64,000 bases of DNA from Viola odorata (GCA_963691705.1 OY829542.1:64008427-64072426); one strand, 5' to 3'; counted from the stretch's first letter, positions 10,350 through 21,824 are shown. Program-made: numbers and translations. The notes: generated from the sequence alone by a model not told the origin.

Positions 10350-11136
10350 CTCCCTCTGTGTTTTTATAATAGACGTCCTCAGGCTTAAAACCAACCAACC
10401 AAAATAATTGACGCATGGATAGAGAAGGAGTGTGGGAACCGTTTGATGATGTTTGAAAAATGAAAGTCAAACAAATCAAAGGTGGAGATAAATAGGGACA
10501 ATGTGTGTTGCAGAGGTTAAAACAATGGAAGAGCCATTTTTCTCCTCTTTCCCTCTGCCCGCAAAATACTCCCTCTATCATCGTTTTCTATTCTCACCTC
10601 CGCCATAGAAAGGAGCGGAAGGCCGTCTCGAGTCGGGCCCAGGTGAAATGGCGTAATTCCGACTATCCTTGCGCCGCCTCATGCAGCTGAAGCTCTGGCC
10701 ACTCCGTCCACGCGCCGCCACGCGCCGGCGCGTCCGGTCACCGATGCGGCCGCCACTACCCTTGTTTTGCTCGCCTCGTCATTTCCGGCAAGAATATATG
10801 GTTGCTTTCATGATCGCCTCGTCCAAACTTGTTTTATTTTGCATTTGAAATCGGAGGAGCAAAGATGAGAAAAAGCTTTTGCTCTGACATCTTCTGCGCC
10901 ATGTCCCTCACAAATTTCAAATTTGGCCCTTTAATTTTTTCATTTCTTTTTTTTGCCCCGTATGACGCGATGCTCGTGCATAAAACGTCTTGTCGTTTAA
11001 GGGCCTTTTTGGTTAAAAACAAAGTAAACGGGGTGAGTTGTCAATAGCGTCAGTTATTTCCAGCCTTACACAGATGTCAGACTTTCTTAATTTTGGTAAA
11101 AAACGACGGCGGTCTAATATAAGAAAACGGAGGGAG
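10350..11136. mobile_element. Stowaway/Mariner-type element with GC-rich interior
   Basis: The ends are CTCCCTCTGTG and, at the right, CGGAGGGAG preceded by matching inner sequence, giving about 28-bp terminal inverted repeats. The flanks are the dinucleotide TA on both sides (10348-10349 and 11137-11138). Unit 2 shows the empty site, where 'ttatttaaatagaaaataaa' runs through at 19,338. At 787 bp it is long for a Stowaway MITE. Its interior includes a GC-rich block (about 10,610-10,810) and another CTCCCTCTATC-like end at about 10,568, suggesting nesting or captured DNA. Confidence 0.75.
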
Positions 11137-11968
11137 TAGAAAATAAATAAATTCTTTTTTTTCTAAATCATAATTGCGTCAAGATTTGAACTCGAAATCT
11201 TAAAAACACGCAAGTCATCTTCAACCAATCTGACTTGCCACAAACTTCAATGAACTCTTATAAATTATTATATAGATGGATGAACGTACCCTTTATATTG
11301 CCTTGGTAGTTGGTACAACTAGTACTCCCTCCGTTCTTTAATAACTGTTTTTTCTCATAAAACTTTTTTTTATTAATATTTGGGTCCCATTTATTAGATA
11401 ATATTAATATAAAAATTAAAAAATAATGAAATGTTCTATCATGTTGGATTTTCTATATTGCGGGGATCTTAACAAACCAAAAATATAACATTATGAATCT
11501 TATTGAATTTAAAAATACGTTAATGGTACTACATGATCTCGCCGCTGCACCGGAAGCATTCCCACTTCCTTAATGACCTTCATCAAAATCAAAAGTGGGC
11601 CATTGCCAGTTTGCCACTCAACGAAGTAATGTATGTATCGTCTCCGTTTGAATAAGTATTTTTTGTCGTAATCGACCGAAGGGCTTTAGGTATCTTTTTG
11701 TCAGAAAAGATGAACCAAACTGCTCAAAAATATTGTTTTTTATCTCATGCTCCACGAAAATGTTAGCTACCACTAATTTGTTTAAGTTGACCAGTCAGGG
11801 ATATTTTTTAAATTTCAAACTTTTTAATTTATAACCAATATTATTTGTAATCGTGTATCAATGCCGAAAAAATGAAAGGAAAAGAAAAGAAAGAATGTTA
11901 TCTATTTAAGTAATCTCTAGCTACTGAATTCTTGAACATAACTCAACTTAGTTTAGAGCAGATCATCA
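11137..11968 (+). promoter_or_regulatory. Upstream region of BBE 1
   Basis: This 0.8 kb AT-rich region is shared with the BBE 2 upstream region (19,345-20,222). A left end of a Stowaway-like MITE (CTCCCTCCGTTC, near 11,333) is present without a clear partner. A TATA-like 'ctatttaag' lies at about 11,902-11,910, some 60 bp before the ATG, and is repeated at the same distance in BBE 2. A block at 11,560-11,670 is conserved in both copies. Confidence 0.5.
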
Positions 11969-13570
11969 ATGTCTCCTTCATATTCTTTCATCTTTTCAGT
12001 ACTTTTGATTCTTCTGTTCTCACCTACTTGGGCTGTTCCAATCTCAATTCAAGATAGATTCCTTCAATGCCTCTCACTCAATTCCAATTTTTCCATTCCT
12101 TTCTCTACTACCTTTTATTCTCCAAACAATTCCTCGTCATTCACCGCAATCTTACTATCTACTGCTGAAAACCTAAGATTCACATCGCCTTCAGTACCGA
12201 AACCTGCGTTTATTTTCACGCCTTTGCAGGAATCTCACGTTCAAGCAGCTGTTGTCTGCTCGAAACATCTTGGAATCCATGTACGAGTTCGAAGTGGAGG
12301 CCATGATTATGAAGGCCTCTCTTATGTTTCTAATATTGAGACCCCATTTATTGTCATAGATCTTGCTCGACTTCGTTCTGTCAGCGTAGACATCAAGGAA
12401 AGCAGCGCGTGGGTTCAAGCAGGCGCGACAATTGGCGAACTTTACTACTGGATTCAAAACAAGAGCAAGACTCATGGGTTCCCCGCGGGTGCTTGCACAA
12501 CTTTAGGCACAGGTGGGCATTTCAGTGGTGGTGGATATGGTGCTATGCTCAGGAAGTATGGCCTGGCTGCTGATAATGTCATTGATGCTCGTGTCGTTGA
12601 TGCTCGTGGCAGACTGCTCGATCGAGAGGCGATGGGGGAAGATTTCTTTTGGGCGATTAGAGGAGGTGGAGGAGGCAGCTTTGGAATAGTTGTTGCCTGG
12701 AAAATAAGGTTAGTTCCTGTACCAAGAACTATAACAGTTTTTAATGTTAACAGAACTGCAGAACAAGGTGGAATCAAGCTTCATTACAAATGGCAGAAAA
12801 TCGCTCATCAACTGGAGGAAGATCTGTTCTTCAGAGTTGTCCTGCAATTGGGCACGAATGAGAAAGGCGAAAAGATTGTCCGATCATTCTTTACTGCATT
12901 CTTCTTTGGAGATACCACTAGGCTCCTCAATATACTGCACCAGAAATTTCCTGAACTTGGTATATCTCGTAATGATTGTACCGAAACAAGTTGGATCCAG
13001 GCCATGTTTTTCATCGCTCTGTACCCTATCGGTACTTCGCCGGAGATTCTGCTCCAGCCCAACAATCCACTGAAAGGCTATTTCAAAGCAAAGTCAGAGT
13101 ATGTGAAACAACCCATACCTGAAGTGGGAATTGAAGGGTTATGGAAAAAAGTACTTAAGGGGGGCAATCCTGTTCTGCTATTCACTCCCTACGGAGCGAA
13201 GATGGGTCAAATTTCAGAATCTTCGATTCCTTTCCCTCATCGGAAAGGGGTTCTGTTCAAGATGGTCTATTCGGAGAATTGGCAAAACGGTACCGAGGAT
13301 GCAACAAAGCACATTGAATGGACTAAGGAGGTTTACTCATACCTAACACCTTATGTTTCGAAGAATCCAAGAGAAGCTTACATCAATTACAGGGATCTTG
13401 ATTTGGGGATGAACACAAATACTAAACCAACCATTTCAGAAGCAAGCGTTTGGGGTGTTAGGTACTTCAAGAACAACTTCAAACGATTGGTACATGTGAA
13501 AACAAAAGTTGATCCTCACAACTTCTTCAGGCATGAACAGAGCATACCTCCTCTTAAATATTTTTCATGA
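11969..13570 (+). CDS. Berberine bridge enzyme-like FAD-linked oxidase, copy 1
   Basis: The intronless gene encodes 533 residues, normal for the family. Residues 1-22 form a hydrophobic signal peptide, so the enzyme is expected to enter the secretory pathway and act in the wall, apoplast or vacuole. The FAD-binding domain (PCMH type) covers about residues 75-250. It contains [12 protein letters not shown], whose His112 is the family's first covalent FAD attachment site, and [15 protein letters not shown], whose Cys176 is the second. The C-terminal BBE domain ends with the signature [10 protein letters not shown]. The family oxidises alcohols, sugars, monolignols or alkaloid precursors with oxygen or another acceptor; the substrate here is not predictable. 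It is about 98% identical to copy 2 by reading, so duplication was recent. Confidence 0.95.
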   Translation: MSPSYSFIFSVLLILLFSPTWAVPISIQDRFLQCLSLNSNFSIPFSTTFYSPNNSSSFTAILLSTAENLRFTSPSVPKPAFIFTPLQESHVQAAVVCSKHLGIHVRVRSGGHDYEGLSYVSNIETPFIVIDLARLRSVSVDIKESSAWVQAGATIGELYYWIQNKSKTHGFPAGACTTLGTGGHFSGGGYGAMLRKYGLAADNVIDARVVDARGRLLDREAMGEDFFWAIRGGGGGSFGIVVAWKIRLVPVPRTITVFNVNRTAEQGGIKLHYKWQKIAHQLEEDLFFRVVLQLGTNEKGEKIVRSFFTAFFFGDTTRLLNILHQKFPELGISRNDCTETSWIQAMFFIALYPIGTSPEILLQPNNPLKGYFKAKSEYVKQPIPEVGIEGLWKKVLKGGNPVLLFTPYGAKMGQISESSIPFPHRKGVLFKMVYSENWQNGTEDATKHIEWTKEVYSYLTPYVSKNPREAYINYRDLDLGMNTNTKPTISEASVWGVRYFKNNFKRLVHVKTKVDPHNFFRHEQSIPPLKYFS

Positions 13571-14659
13571 AAAAATCAAACAAGAAATTGTTGTAGTGAA
13601 ATGAGGTGGATCAAACTGATGTTGATCAATGGATTCCTGAACCAGGATTAGGATTGGCATGTCCTGTCTTTGGTCAATAAGTTGCTGTCAAAAATTTCAA
13701 TACACTTGACTATTTGTATGGGTGGACTTATATTTTTCTTCAATTCTTTTCCAAGTAAACCGTCATTTATGAATAAAATGTGTTAACGTCTAAATTACTA
13801 GTACTAAATTTCGGCCTCGTTCGCAATTCCAAACTTTTTATTGTTTTGAAATTTCTTTTAGGATGATATGGGTTTTCTTTCCCAATAGGTTGATGAATAT
13901 ATTAAATCAGATTTTCAAACATCAAGCCAAAACCATAACCGAGTAAAAATCAGATAATGAATTTTGTTCATATTCAACTTCGTATGATCAAAGATTACTC
14001 GGTTTTGCAATATTAATCTATTGTCGGAAAAAAGTTTGGGTGATAACCAAACACGCATATTTTAGCTTAACAATAACCAAGCATGATATCGGTTGAAATT
14101 TAAAATAGTCGACATAGTAGATAACCCATGTGCTGCATAGTAGATAACCCATGTTTTTTTATTTTAAGTTGTTTTGTTTTTGATAAAAACAAATCTCTCT
14201 GAAAGCAAATCTGGACCAAAAAATAATGTTGGGCCAAGAAGACGTTATAGACCAAACACTACCAGAACAGAAATAGACCACCTCTCTGCAAAACACTCTT
14301 TATCCAATACATCACATCGTTTTTAATACTCCGTATAACATTTTTTTAGGTTGTTTTTCCAGCTTAGCTGTGGTGTTTTTTTTTTTTTTTATAGATAGAG
14401 TTAAGATTCGAATCTAAATTCGACTCCTTATTGTTACATTTACCATCAGCTCAATTGTGATGTTGTTGTTTTAATATATTCTAGCTTATTAAATAAATCA
14501 AATCCTCTAATAGTGTGTGGACTTTTGTTCTCCAAACTCAAAACTTGTAGAACTAAATTGAATTTTTTAATAAAAAAGAAATTAACAAAGTTATACTAAC
14601 TTGATTCAAGAGTAACTTCAATTTAGTGAAAGTAAAGCACAACACGAAACAATAATACA
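13571..14659. other. 3' flank of BBE 1, shared with BBE 2 and with the unit 3 scar
   Basis: Bases 13,571-14,100 match 21,825-22,350, and part of it (from 'ccaaactttttattg', about 13,831) matches 27,728 onward, where the BBE gene itself is missing. A separate segment at about 14,140-14,265 recurs at 29,830-29,957. No gene is seen. Confidence 0.6.
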
Positions 14660-15214
14660 AATTCCCTTTCCTGAGTGGGGAAGGAGTTGCTGATTAAAAA
14701 ACCTTTTCCAAAACCAAAATATGTGGTTGCTTTGAAGAACCTTTTCGGCTGGGGTGTCCCTGAAAAATACATGACAGATTCAAACCAATTGCAACCCTTT
14801 GTTTGCAATCTGTGCTCTTCAATCCCAACTCAGGAAAACCAAGAAACAAAGAGTTGAATTTCGCTCGAATAATATCCTTCGGTTCCCTCCTTTTCTTGCA
14901 TCACCACCAATTGCTTCTCGTCGATTCTAGGACCTATCGATTGCCACTTATGAACAAGATTAGCGGCACCTTCCTCTCCCATGATCTTCCAACATTGAAC
15001 ACTGTAACAATTGGTGGAACATGAACAAGATTTATTTTATCCTAATACCCCAAAACACCTCTTCTCCCATGGATTCTCTATCTACAAATTCTCCACTAAC
15101 ATCAACCATCTGGGCATCAACAACAATGGATTTGGAACAACATGTTGATGGGACAAGAAGTAGTAGAAACAAGGAAATGAAGAATGAAAGTATTTTGGAT
15201 TGCATCATCTCCAT
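14660..15214 (-). pseudogene. BBE-like oxidase relic, antisense to BBE 1
   Basis: On the minus strand from 15,214 a hydrophobic signal-peptide-like start (MEMMQSKILSFFISLFLLLL) is joined directly to the middle of a BBE-like protein: IVVDAQMVDVSG then DRESMGEEVFWGIR. Further on (about 15,020-14,880) are VPPIVTVFNV and LVHKWQSIGP. After frame changes come FLGFPELGL (about 14,850) and MYFSGTPQP near 14,765. The order matches BBE 3, but the FAD-His and FAD-Cys regions, the BBE C-terminal domain and many shorter stretches are missing, with stops between segments. It is an internally deleted, frameshifted relic from a paralogue different from BBE 1 and 2. Confidence 0.8.
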
Positions 15215-15546
15215 AATTCTTTGCAGGCCTGCCTTAAATTGTTGATTTTAACTTTACTTGTTTGGAGATATATTTGCCGCCGACACTTTTTTTTCTTTCT
15301 TTCCCAAACCAACTGATCACTTCTCATAACCGTTGTTAGAAACGGGTGTTGTGATTTGTATAACTAACTAGTCCCATACCCGCGATGACAATACTTTATT
15401 TGCAGGTATTTTAGTGGATGGAAAAAGGAATAGATAGAAAAATACTTAGAATTGGAACCTCAGTTTAAACAGTCAAGAAATCTTTAACCTTTGTGGCTCC
15501 TCTCTTATTTTTATTCTAATCAGGTTGAAGAGAATTCAAACACCAT
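15215..15546. other. Spacer and 3' flank of protease copy A
   Basis: No gene is seen. The segment around 15,310-15,350 ('cataaccgttgttagaaacg') also occurs downstream of protease copy B at 23,019, so it belongs to the duplicated protease unit. Confidence 0.5.
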
Positions 15547-17073
15547 TCAGGTTAGAAAACCTTCGATCGCTCTTCCACATACTCTCTCTCTGTAGATGAA
15601 GAGGGCTTTGTTCATGACTTGAGCATGAGGCAGTAACTCAGACCTCTTCTTCACGGATGGGTGCATTGAAAGAGAATCTCCCCTCAGCTTTGAGTCACCT
15701 GTCAGCTTCTCCAGTTTCTCCTACACTCCAGGCACAACCCGAGGATCATATCCAGAAGCAGCCATCAATAATAAGCCAATGTAATCCGCCTCCAATTCCA
15801 CCCTGCACGCAGGAAACAGAGCAAGGCATCGGAATAGGTACCATTCCATTTTTGTTTGAATTTGCTTATGCACAGGTCAATGTTGTTTTCAATCTTTTAA
15901 GGTGTCCTCTCTACCTTTCGGGCAGAAGACTATGCACAAGTCAATGTTGAAAGTGAAAACAACTAAACTTGTCGCATGTACTATTTCGAGTAGGAACAAA
16001 CATGTGCAGATAAGTTTTCCACGATGATTTCCTTAGTTCGTATGGAGAATGCATAACTCCAAACAGTATCAGAATAACTACGTAATAATTAGCCAAAGAA
16101 ACTTACAAGAGGGAAAACGGGAGCCTCAAAAAGATACCTGACTCAGCATTGGCTAAAACAGACCGCAAATGCGTTGTCATCATTTCTGCTCCGTGTCGAG
16201 CCACAGCATGCGCAATCTTACATAAATACAAACACAAGCACAGACACAGACACGAAAAAGTCTTCCGTCAATCCAATACTTAAACTGAAAAGGACAGTGA
16301 GGAATAGATGACAGAATCCATACCTCACGGCTAAGAATGGTGGCTATCTCAGCATCAGTAGTTAAATGATCAAGTAATCCAGTAAAAACAACAATCTTTC
16401 CTCTCGGAAAACATGAGGCATTCACAATAGGCTCATTAACAACCAAAACCTCCACTACCTCGCTATCTTCAGCCTGGCTTATTGCTTTCAATGCCTCATC
16501 CGCATCATTCTCCGGTGGCACCGAACGGGCTGCTACCTTGGGCATCAACCCTGTTTGTACACAGTTGATTAGATTTTGTGCAATCCAAAGAACTCGTACT
16601 GTATCACGGTGTGATGCGGGTAGCGTTTTGTCTTTATAAGCTGCCTTAATCTGCTGAAACTGAGCCTCTCCAAACCCCTTCTCCTTATCTCTCGACGAAT
16701 GCACCCGACGCTCCCCCAGTTCCTCTATAATGCAATAAAGCACCGATATAAGAAATACCGCAAAAGCGGAAGCAGGCATAACAAAAGAAGCAAGCATAAG
16801 TCTTTCAGTCCAATCCGTAGGTTCCTTCTTTATAAAATGGTCTGCACGGTAAAACCTCTTGGTGTGCGCACTCATTTGAAGACCTCCGATTGGCATTTGA
16901 GAAACAGAATGAAAAGGAGAAAAGCCAGAGATCAACTTAGCCGGATTTGAAGAAGAGGTCGACCCGTGTCGGTAAATTCTGGACATTGGAGGTTTGGGAT
17001 TAATGGTGATCCTGGACGCATAAGTACTCCTAAGTGTGTCTACAGCTAGCTTCGCTTTTCTGTAGGATGCCAT
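15547..17073 (-). pseudogene. OMA1: OMA1-like M48 metalloprotease, copy A (inactivated)
   Basis: Three exons fit: 17073-16324, 16216-16107 and 15802-15547. Exon 1 gives a mitochondrial-type basic N-terminus (MASYRKAKLAVDTL), one membrane segment before RRVHSSRDKEK, and the M48 core to DAEIATILS. The zinc motif spans the first intron and reads R-E-I-A-H instead of H-E-I-A-H, because CAT became CGT. Exon 2 continues AVARHGAEMM and LRLPFS. Exon 3 has ELEADYIGLLL, holding the third zinc ligand, then an in-frame TAG at 15721-15723 and loss of about 11 codons in the KEWAEF region seen in copy B. OMA1 is an inner mitochondrial membrane quality-control protease; this copy cannot be an active peptidase. 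The hydrophobic stretch usually found between the HExxH helix and LRLPFS also appears shortened in all copies here. Confidence 0.85.
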
Positions 17074-17506
17074 GGCAAATGAGTCTGGGGACTCTGGATT
17101 GCGGTTGAAGATAAAAATCACAACAGCAAATGTTATATATCTTTGTACTTGTATAATCACAAACGGAAAACCCACCGCATTTCGCTACTTCTTCAACAAA
17201 ATCTTAGCCGACTTCCTAAAGACTTTTACGGATAAAAAATTTGCTATTCATGGAAAATGGGATACAGGTGCAATAACAACAACAAAAAAGAAAGCATGTT
17301 TTCACATACCTCGTGATTGAAAGCTTTCAAGAAACACTCTACGGATCTCTCACCTGCGGAAATAACAGAAACAAATAGGGTTAAGACGGGAAGAAGAAAC
17401 ACCGAGCTGATCAAAGAAGCAAGAAGTAGATTATAGGTTGAGAGGGAGTATACCTGGCGGTGATGAAGCAAAATCCTACAGCTAATCAGAATAGAGGGGC
17501 GAGAGG
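17074..17506 (-). promoter_or_regulatory. Upstream/5' leader region of protease copy A
   Basis: This segment precedes the ATG at 17,073 and is shared with unit 1 (2,553-2,790), copy B (26,958-27,060) and copy C (31,171-31,290). A second in-frame ATG at 17,175 would add 34 residues; the start at 17,073 (MASYRK) is chosen because it gives a typical targeting peptide and is common to the copies. It is cut at 17,507 by a foldback element. Confidence 0.5.
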
Positions 17507-17515
17507 ATGAATATA

Positions 17516-18493
17516 TGGGATTGCGCATTTTCATTTTAGTCAGTCCCTAACGTTTGTTTTTGTTCGATTTGGTCTCACACATTACCTCCGTTAGACCCGC
17601 GGAGTCCCTCCTCCTTTAACAGTGACAAACTGCCGTTAGTTTCTATTATTTTATTATAAGAACTGAAAAAGCGGGTCCCATGTGTCGAAAATTTCAAAAA
17701 AATAATTAATTAATTTTAAAATTCAAAAAAATAATTATTTAATTTATTTCTTTTTTTCTCTTTTTTGAAATTAATAATATTATTTTAAAATTTAAAAACA
17801 TTAGACAAAATTAGAAAAATTAAAAGAAAAATACAGGAAAATTAGAAAAATTATATTATTAATTTAAAAAATACAGAATATTTATAATATTTAATATTAA
17901 AATTAAAAAATAATTAATTAATTTTAAAATTTTAAAATTCAAAAAAATAATTAATTAATTTTAAAATTCAAAAAAATAATTATTTAATTTCTTTCTTTTT
18001 TTCTCTTTCTTTCCTTTTTTTTCTTAATTTCGTTCTTTCTTACTCTTTTTTCTTAAAATTAAATAATTATTTTTTTAAATTTTAAAATTAATTAATTTTT
18101 TTGAATTTTAAAATTAATTATATATTTTTGAATTTTAAAATTAAATATTCTAAATACTCTTTATTTTTTAAATTAATATTTATTTTTCTTTTAATTTTTC
18201 TAATTTTTCTGTATTTTTTAAATATTTTCCTTTTAATTTATTTTATTTTTCAGTTTTTTTTAATATTTTTAAAATTTAAATTATTTTTCCCGACATGTGG
18301 GTCCCGCCGTCAGTAATTTTTGTCAGATTTAATAGTAAAAAAATCAAAACTAACGGCCGTTTGCGTCGTTATCGGAGGAGGGACTTCACAGGTCTAACGG
18401 AGGTAACGTGTGGGATCAAATCGAACAAAAACAAACGTTAAGGACAGACTAAAATGAAAATAATAAGTGGAGGGACCCGTGATGCGCAATCCC
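17516..18493. mobile_element. Mutator-like foldback element with long terminal inverted repeats
   Basis: The left end is TGGGATTGCGCATTTTC and the right end is the inverse (TGCGCAATCCC). Both continue inward through matching blocks: AGTCAGTCCCTAACGTTTG, then GTTCGATTTGGTC, then CCTCCGTTAGACC. That gives at least about 100 bp of inverted repeat. The AT-rich interior is itself largely palindromic. A 9-bp direct repeat ATGAATATA (17507-17515 and 18494-18502) is the target duplication, typical of Mutator-like elements. The empty site is seen in unit 1 near 2,785. No transposase frame is present. Confidence 0.85.
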
Positions 18494-18512
18494 ATGAATA
18501 TATAGTTATATA

Positions 18513-18800
18513 CAACCAAACCAAATAGCTAAAGCTTCACTAAATTACCTTTTTAGCCTTCTGTCAACAGATTTATTAGGCTTTTGGGCTCTTTTGGGCG
18601 GTTAATGGCTGCTGTACTTCTAATGAAACTAGAGTTCCTACAACCAAACCAAATAGCTAAAGCTTCACTAAATTACTTTTTTAGCCTTCTGTCAATTTTA
18701 CATGCTAACTGATTTATTAGGCTTTGTGATTGGGCCATCAACAGATTTATTAGGCTTTTGGGCTCTTTTGGGCTGTTAATGGCTGCTGTACTTCTAATGA
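18513..18800. repeat. Local tandem duplication, about 130-140 bp
   Basis: The block starting 'acaaccaaaccaaatagcta' and running through 'gttaatggctgctgtacttc' and 'aaactagagtt' occurs twice in succession, at about 18,512 and 18,640. It is single in unit 1 (2,792-2,955). The first copy lacks the 'tttacatgctaactg' part, so the copies differ by a short deletion. Confidence 0.8.
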
Positions 18801-20222
18801 AACTAGAGTTATGCGTATAATAATAATTTGAATAACAATGTATATTTAATTTTTTTTAATTTTCTTTAAAATAGATTTAATAATTTATTTTTATAATTAA
18901 CTAATTCAATAAGGACAATATTAATTAACGTAACCAATAAATAAATCAACGTATGTATATTTTTCATAAATTTAAGAAATTTATAATAAGTAGAGGTGAG
19001 ATTTGAATCTGAAAAAGTAAAATTAACCAATCATATATCCATTTACAATAAATAATACATTAAAATAGCTCTTTTGTTTTCAACGCTGAGGTGAGATTAC
19101 ATAAATTTTAAGAATATAATAAAGTCATTGTATACCATTAACAAATTTCAGTGTTTCTTTTTGTTTCTAGTTTCTACCAATCATCTAACTAAACAATTAC
19201 AACCTCACGATGCATGATAAAATTAGTAGGTACATCGACAACTTTTTTTCCCATTTTTACTGATTAACTTTTTTATTTTAAAAATTATATATATATATAT
19301 ATATATATATTCTTTTCTTTTATATTCATTTGGTAGTTATTTATTTAAATAGAAAATAAATAAATTTTTTTTTTTTAAAATTATAATTGCGTCAAGATTT
19401 GAACTCGAAATCTTAAAGACAGGCAAGTCATTTTCAACCAACCTGACTTGCCACAAACTTCAATGAACTCTTATAAATTATTATATAAATGGATGAATAT
19501 TTTATATTGCCTTGGTAGTTGGTATAATTAGTACTTCCTTCGTCCTTTAATAACTGATTTTTCTCATAAAAACTTTTTTTGTATTAATATTTGGATCCCA
19601 TTTATTAGATAATATTAATATAAAAATTAAAAGATAATGTTGGATTTTTTACATGGCGGGAATCTTAACAAATCAAAAATATAACATTATGAATCTGATT
19701 GAATTTAAAAATACGTTTTTTTAAAGGGTATTTAAAAATACGTTAAGAACCCAATTAATTTTTTTGTAAAAAATTAGGGATCCTAAAATGTACTACATGA
19801 TCTCGCCGCTTCACCGGAAGCATTCCCACTTCCTTAATGACCTTCATCAAAATCAAAAGTGGGCCATTGCCAGTTTGCCAGTCAACGAAAGAAATGTATG
19901 TATCGTCTCCGTTTGAATAAGTATTTTTTTGTCGTAATCGACAGAAGAGCTTTAGGATCTGATTTTCAACTCTTAAGAAAGACAAAAATATTGTTTTTTT
20001 ATCTCGTGCTCCTCGAAAATGTTAGGTACAACTAATTTGTTTAAGTTGACCAGTCAGGGATATTTTTTAAATTTCAAACTTTTTAATTTACAACCAATAT
20101 TATTTGTAATCGTGTATCAATGCCGAAAAAAGGAAAAGAAAAGAAAGAATGTTATCTATTTAAGTAATCTTTAGCTACTGAATTCTTGAACATAACTCAA
20201 CTTAGTTTAGAGCAGATCATCA
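18801..20222 (+). promoter_or_regulatory. Spacer and upstream region of BBE 2
   Basis: It matches the unit 1 spacer in two blocks (2,955-3,358 and 10,190-11,968) but lacks the LTR and Stowaway insertions. It contains an AT dinucleotide run at about 19,286-19,310. The TATA-like 'ctatttaag' occurs at about 20,156-20,164. An open frame on the minus strand (19,755-19,985) lies in the block conserved with unit 1, but the copies differ by indels and no function is recognised. Confidence 0.5.
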
Positions 20223-21824
20223 ATGTCTCCTTCATATTCTTTCATCTTCTCAGTACTTTTGATTCTTCTGTTCTCACCTACTTGGGCTGTTCCAATCTCA
20301 ATTCAAGATAGATTCCTTCAATGCCTCTCACTCAATTCCAATTCTTCCATTCCTTTCTCTACTACCTTTTATTCTCCAAACAATTCCTCATCATTCACCG
20401 CAATCTTACTATCTACTGCTGAAAACCTAAGATTCACATCACCTTCAGTACCGAAACCTGCGTTTATTTTCACACCTTTGCAGGAATCCCATGTTCAAGC
20501 AGCTGTTGTCTGCTCGAAACATCTTGGAATCCATGTACGAGTTCGAAGTGGAGGCCATGATTATGAAGGCCTCTCTTATGTTTCTAATATTGAGACCCCA
20601 TTTATTGTCATAGATCTTGCTCGACTTCGTTCCGTCAGCGTAGACATCGAGGAAAGCAGCGCCTGGGTTCAAGCAGGCGCGACAATTGGCGAACTTTACT
20701 ACTGGATTCAAAACAAGAGCATGACTCATGGGTTCCCCGCGGGTGCTTGCACAACTTTAGGCACAGGTGGGCATTTCAGTGGTGGTGGATATGGTGCTAT
20801 GCTCAGGAAGTATGGCCTGGCTGCTGATAATGTCATTGATGCTCGTGTCGTTGATGCTCGTGGCAGACTACTCGATCGAGAGGCGATGGGGGAAGATTTC
20901 TTTTGGGCGATTAGAGGAGGTGGAGGAGGCAGCTTTGGAATAGTTGTTGCCTGGAAAGTAAGGTTAGTTCCTGTACCAAGAACTATAACAGTTTTTAATG
21001 TTAACAGAACTGCAGAACAAGGTGGAATCAAGCTTCATTACAAATGGCAGAAAATCGCTCATCAACTGGAGGAAGATCTGTTCTTCAGAGTTATCCTGCA
21101 ATTGGGCACGAATGAGAAAGGCGAAAAGATTGTCCGATCATTCTTTACTGCATTCTTCTTTGGAGATACCACTAGGCTCCTCCATATACTGCACCAGAAA
21201 TTTCCTGAACTTGGTATAACTCGTAATGATTGTACCGAAACAAGTTGGATCCAAGCAATGTTTTTCATCGCTCTGTACCCTATCGGTACTTCGCCGGAGA
21301 TTCTGCTCCAGCCCAACAATCCACTGAAAGGCTATTTCAAAGCAAAGTCAGAGTATGTGAAACAACCCATACCTGAAGTGGGAATTGAAGGGTTATGGAA
21401 AAAAGTACTTAAGGGGGACAATCCTGTTCTGCTATTCACTCCCTACGGAGCGAAGATGGGTCAAATTTCGGAATCTTCGATTCCTTTCCCCCATCGGAAA
21501 GGGGTTCTGTTCAAGATGGTCTATGCGGAGAATTGGCAAAACGGTACCGAGGATGCAACAAAGCACATTGAATGGACTAAGGAGGTTTACTCATACCTAA
21601 CACCTTATGTTTCCAAGAATCCAAGAGAAGCTTACATCAATTACAGGGATCTTGATTTGGGGATGAACACAAATACTAAACCAACCATTTCAGAAGCAAG
21701 CGTTTGGGGTGTTAGGTACTTCAAGAACAACTTCAAACGATTGGTACATGTGAAGACAAAAGTTGATCCTCACAACTTCTTCAGGCATGAACAGAGCATA
21801 CCTCCTCTTAAATATTTTTCATGA
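20223..21824 (+). CDS. Berberine bridge enzyme-like FAD-linked oxidase, copy 2
   Basis: The intronless 533-residue protein has the same length as copy 1. It differs at only about ten residues that I could pick out, for example Asn-Ser for Asn-Phe near residue 41, Glu for Lys in the DIEESS segment, and Met for Lys before THGFPAG. The signal peptide (1-22), FAD-His112 in [12 protein letters not shown]-Cys176 in GACTTLG and the C-terminal [10 protein letters not shown] signature are all kept, so it should be a functional secreted oxidase. Roughly 0.9 kb of the upstream and 0.5 kb of the downstream flanks also match copy 1. The TATA-like box is at the same distance, so the two genes probably share basal expression unless the LTR element near copy 1 has changed it. 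Confidence 0.95.
   Translation: MSPSYSFIFSVLLILLFSPTWAVPISIQDRFLQCLSLNSNSSIPFSTTFYSPNNSSSFTAILLSTAENLRFTSPSVPKPAFIFTPLQESHVQAAVVCSKHLGIHVRVRSGGHDYEGLSYVSNIETPFIVIDLARLRSVSVDIEESSAWVQAGATIGELYYWIQNKSMTHGFPAGACTTLGTGGHFSGGGYGAMLRKYGLAADNVIDARVVDARGRLLDREAMGEDFFWAIRGGGGGSFGIVVAWKVRLVPVPRTITVFNVNRTAEQGGIKLHYKWQKIAHQLEEDLFFRVILQLGTNEKGEKIVRSFFTAFFFGDTTRLLHILHQKFPELGITRNDCTETSWIQAMFFIALYPIGTSPEILLQPNNPLKGYFKAKSEYVKQPIPEVGIEGLWKKVLKGDNPVLLFTPYGAKMGQISESSIPFPHRKGVLFKMVYAENWQNGTEDATKHIEWTKEVYSYLTPYVSKNPREAYINYRDLDLGMNTNTKPTISEASVWGVRYFKNNFKRLVHVKTKVDPHNFFRHEQSIPPLKYFS

Noticed and set aside
12191..13346. Long open frames on the minus strand and other plus frames inside BBE 1 (repeated in BBE 2)
   Set aside because: They are shadows of the conserved BBE coding frame, which fits the family along its whole length.
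18101..18316. 71-residue frame rich in Phe, Ile and Leu
   Set aside because: It is the AT-rich palindromic interior of the foldback element read in one frame.
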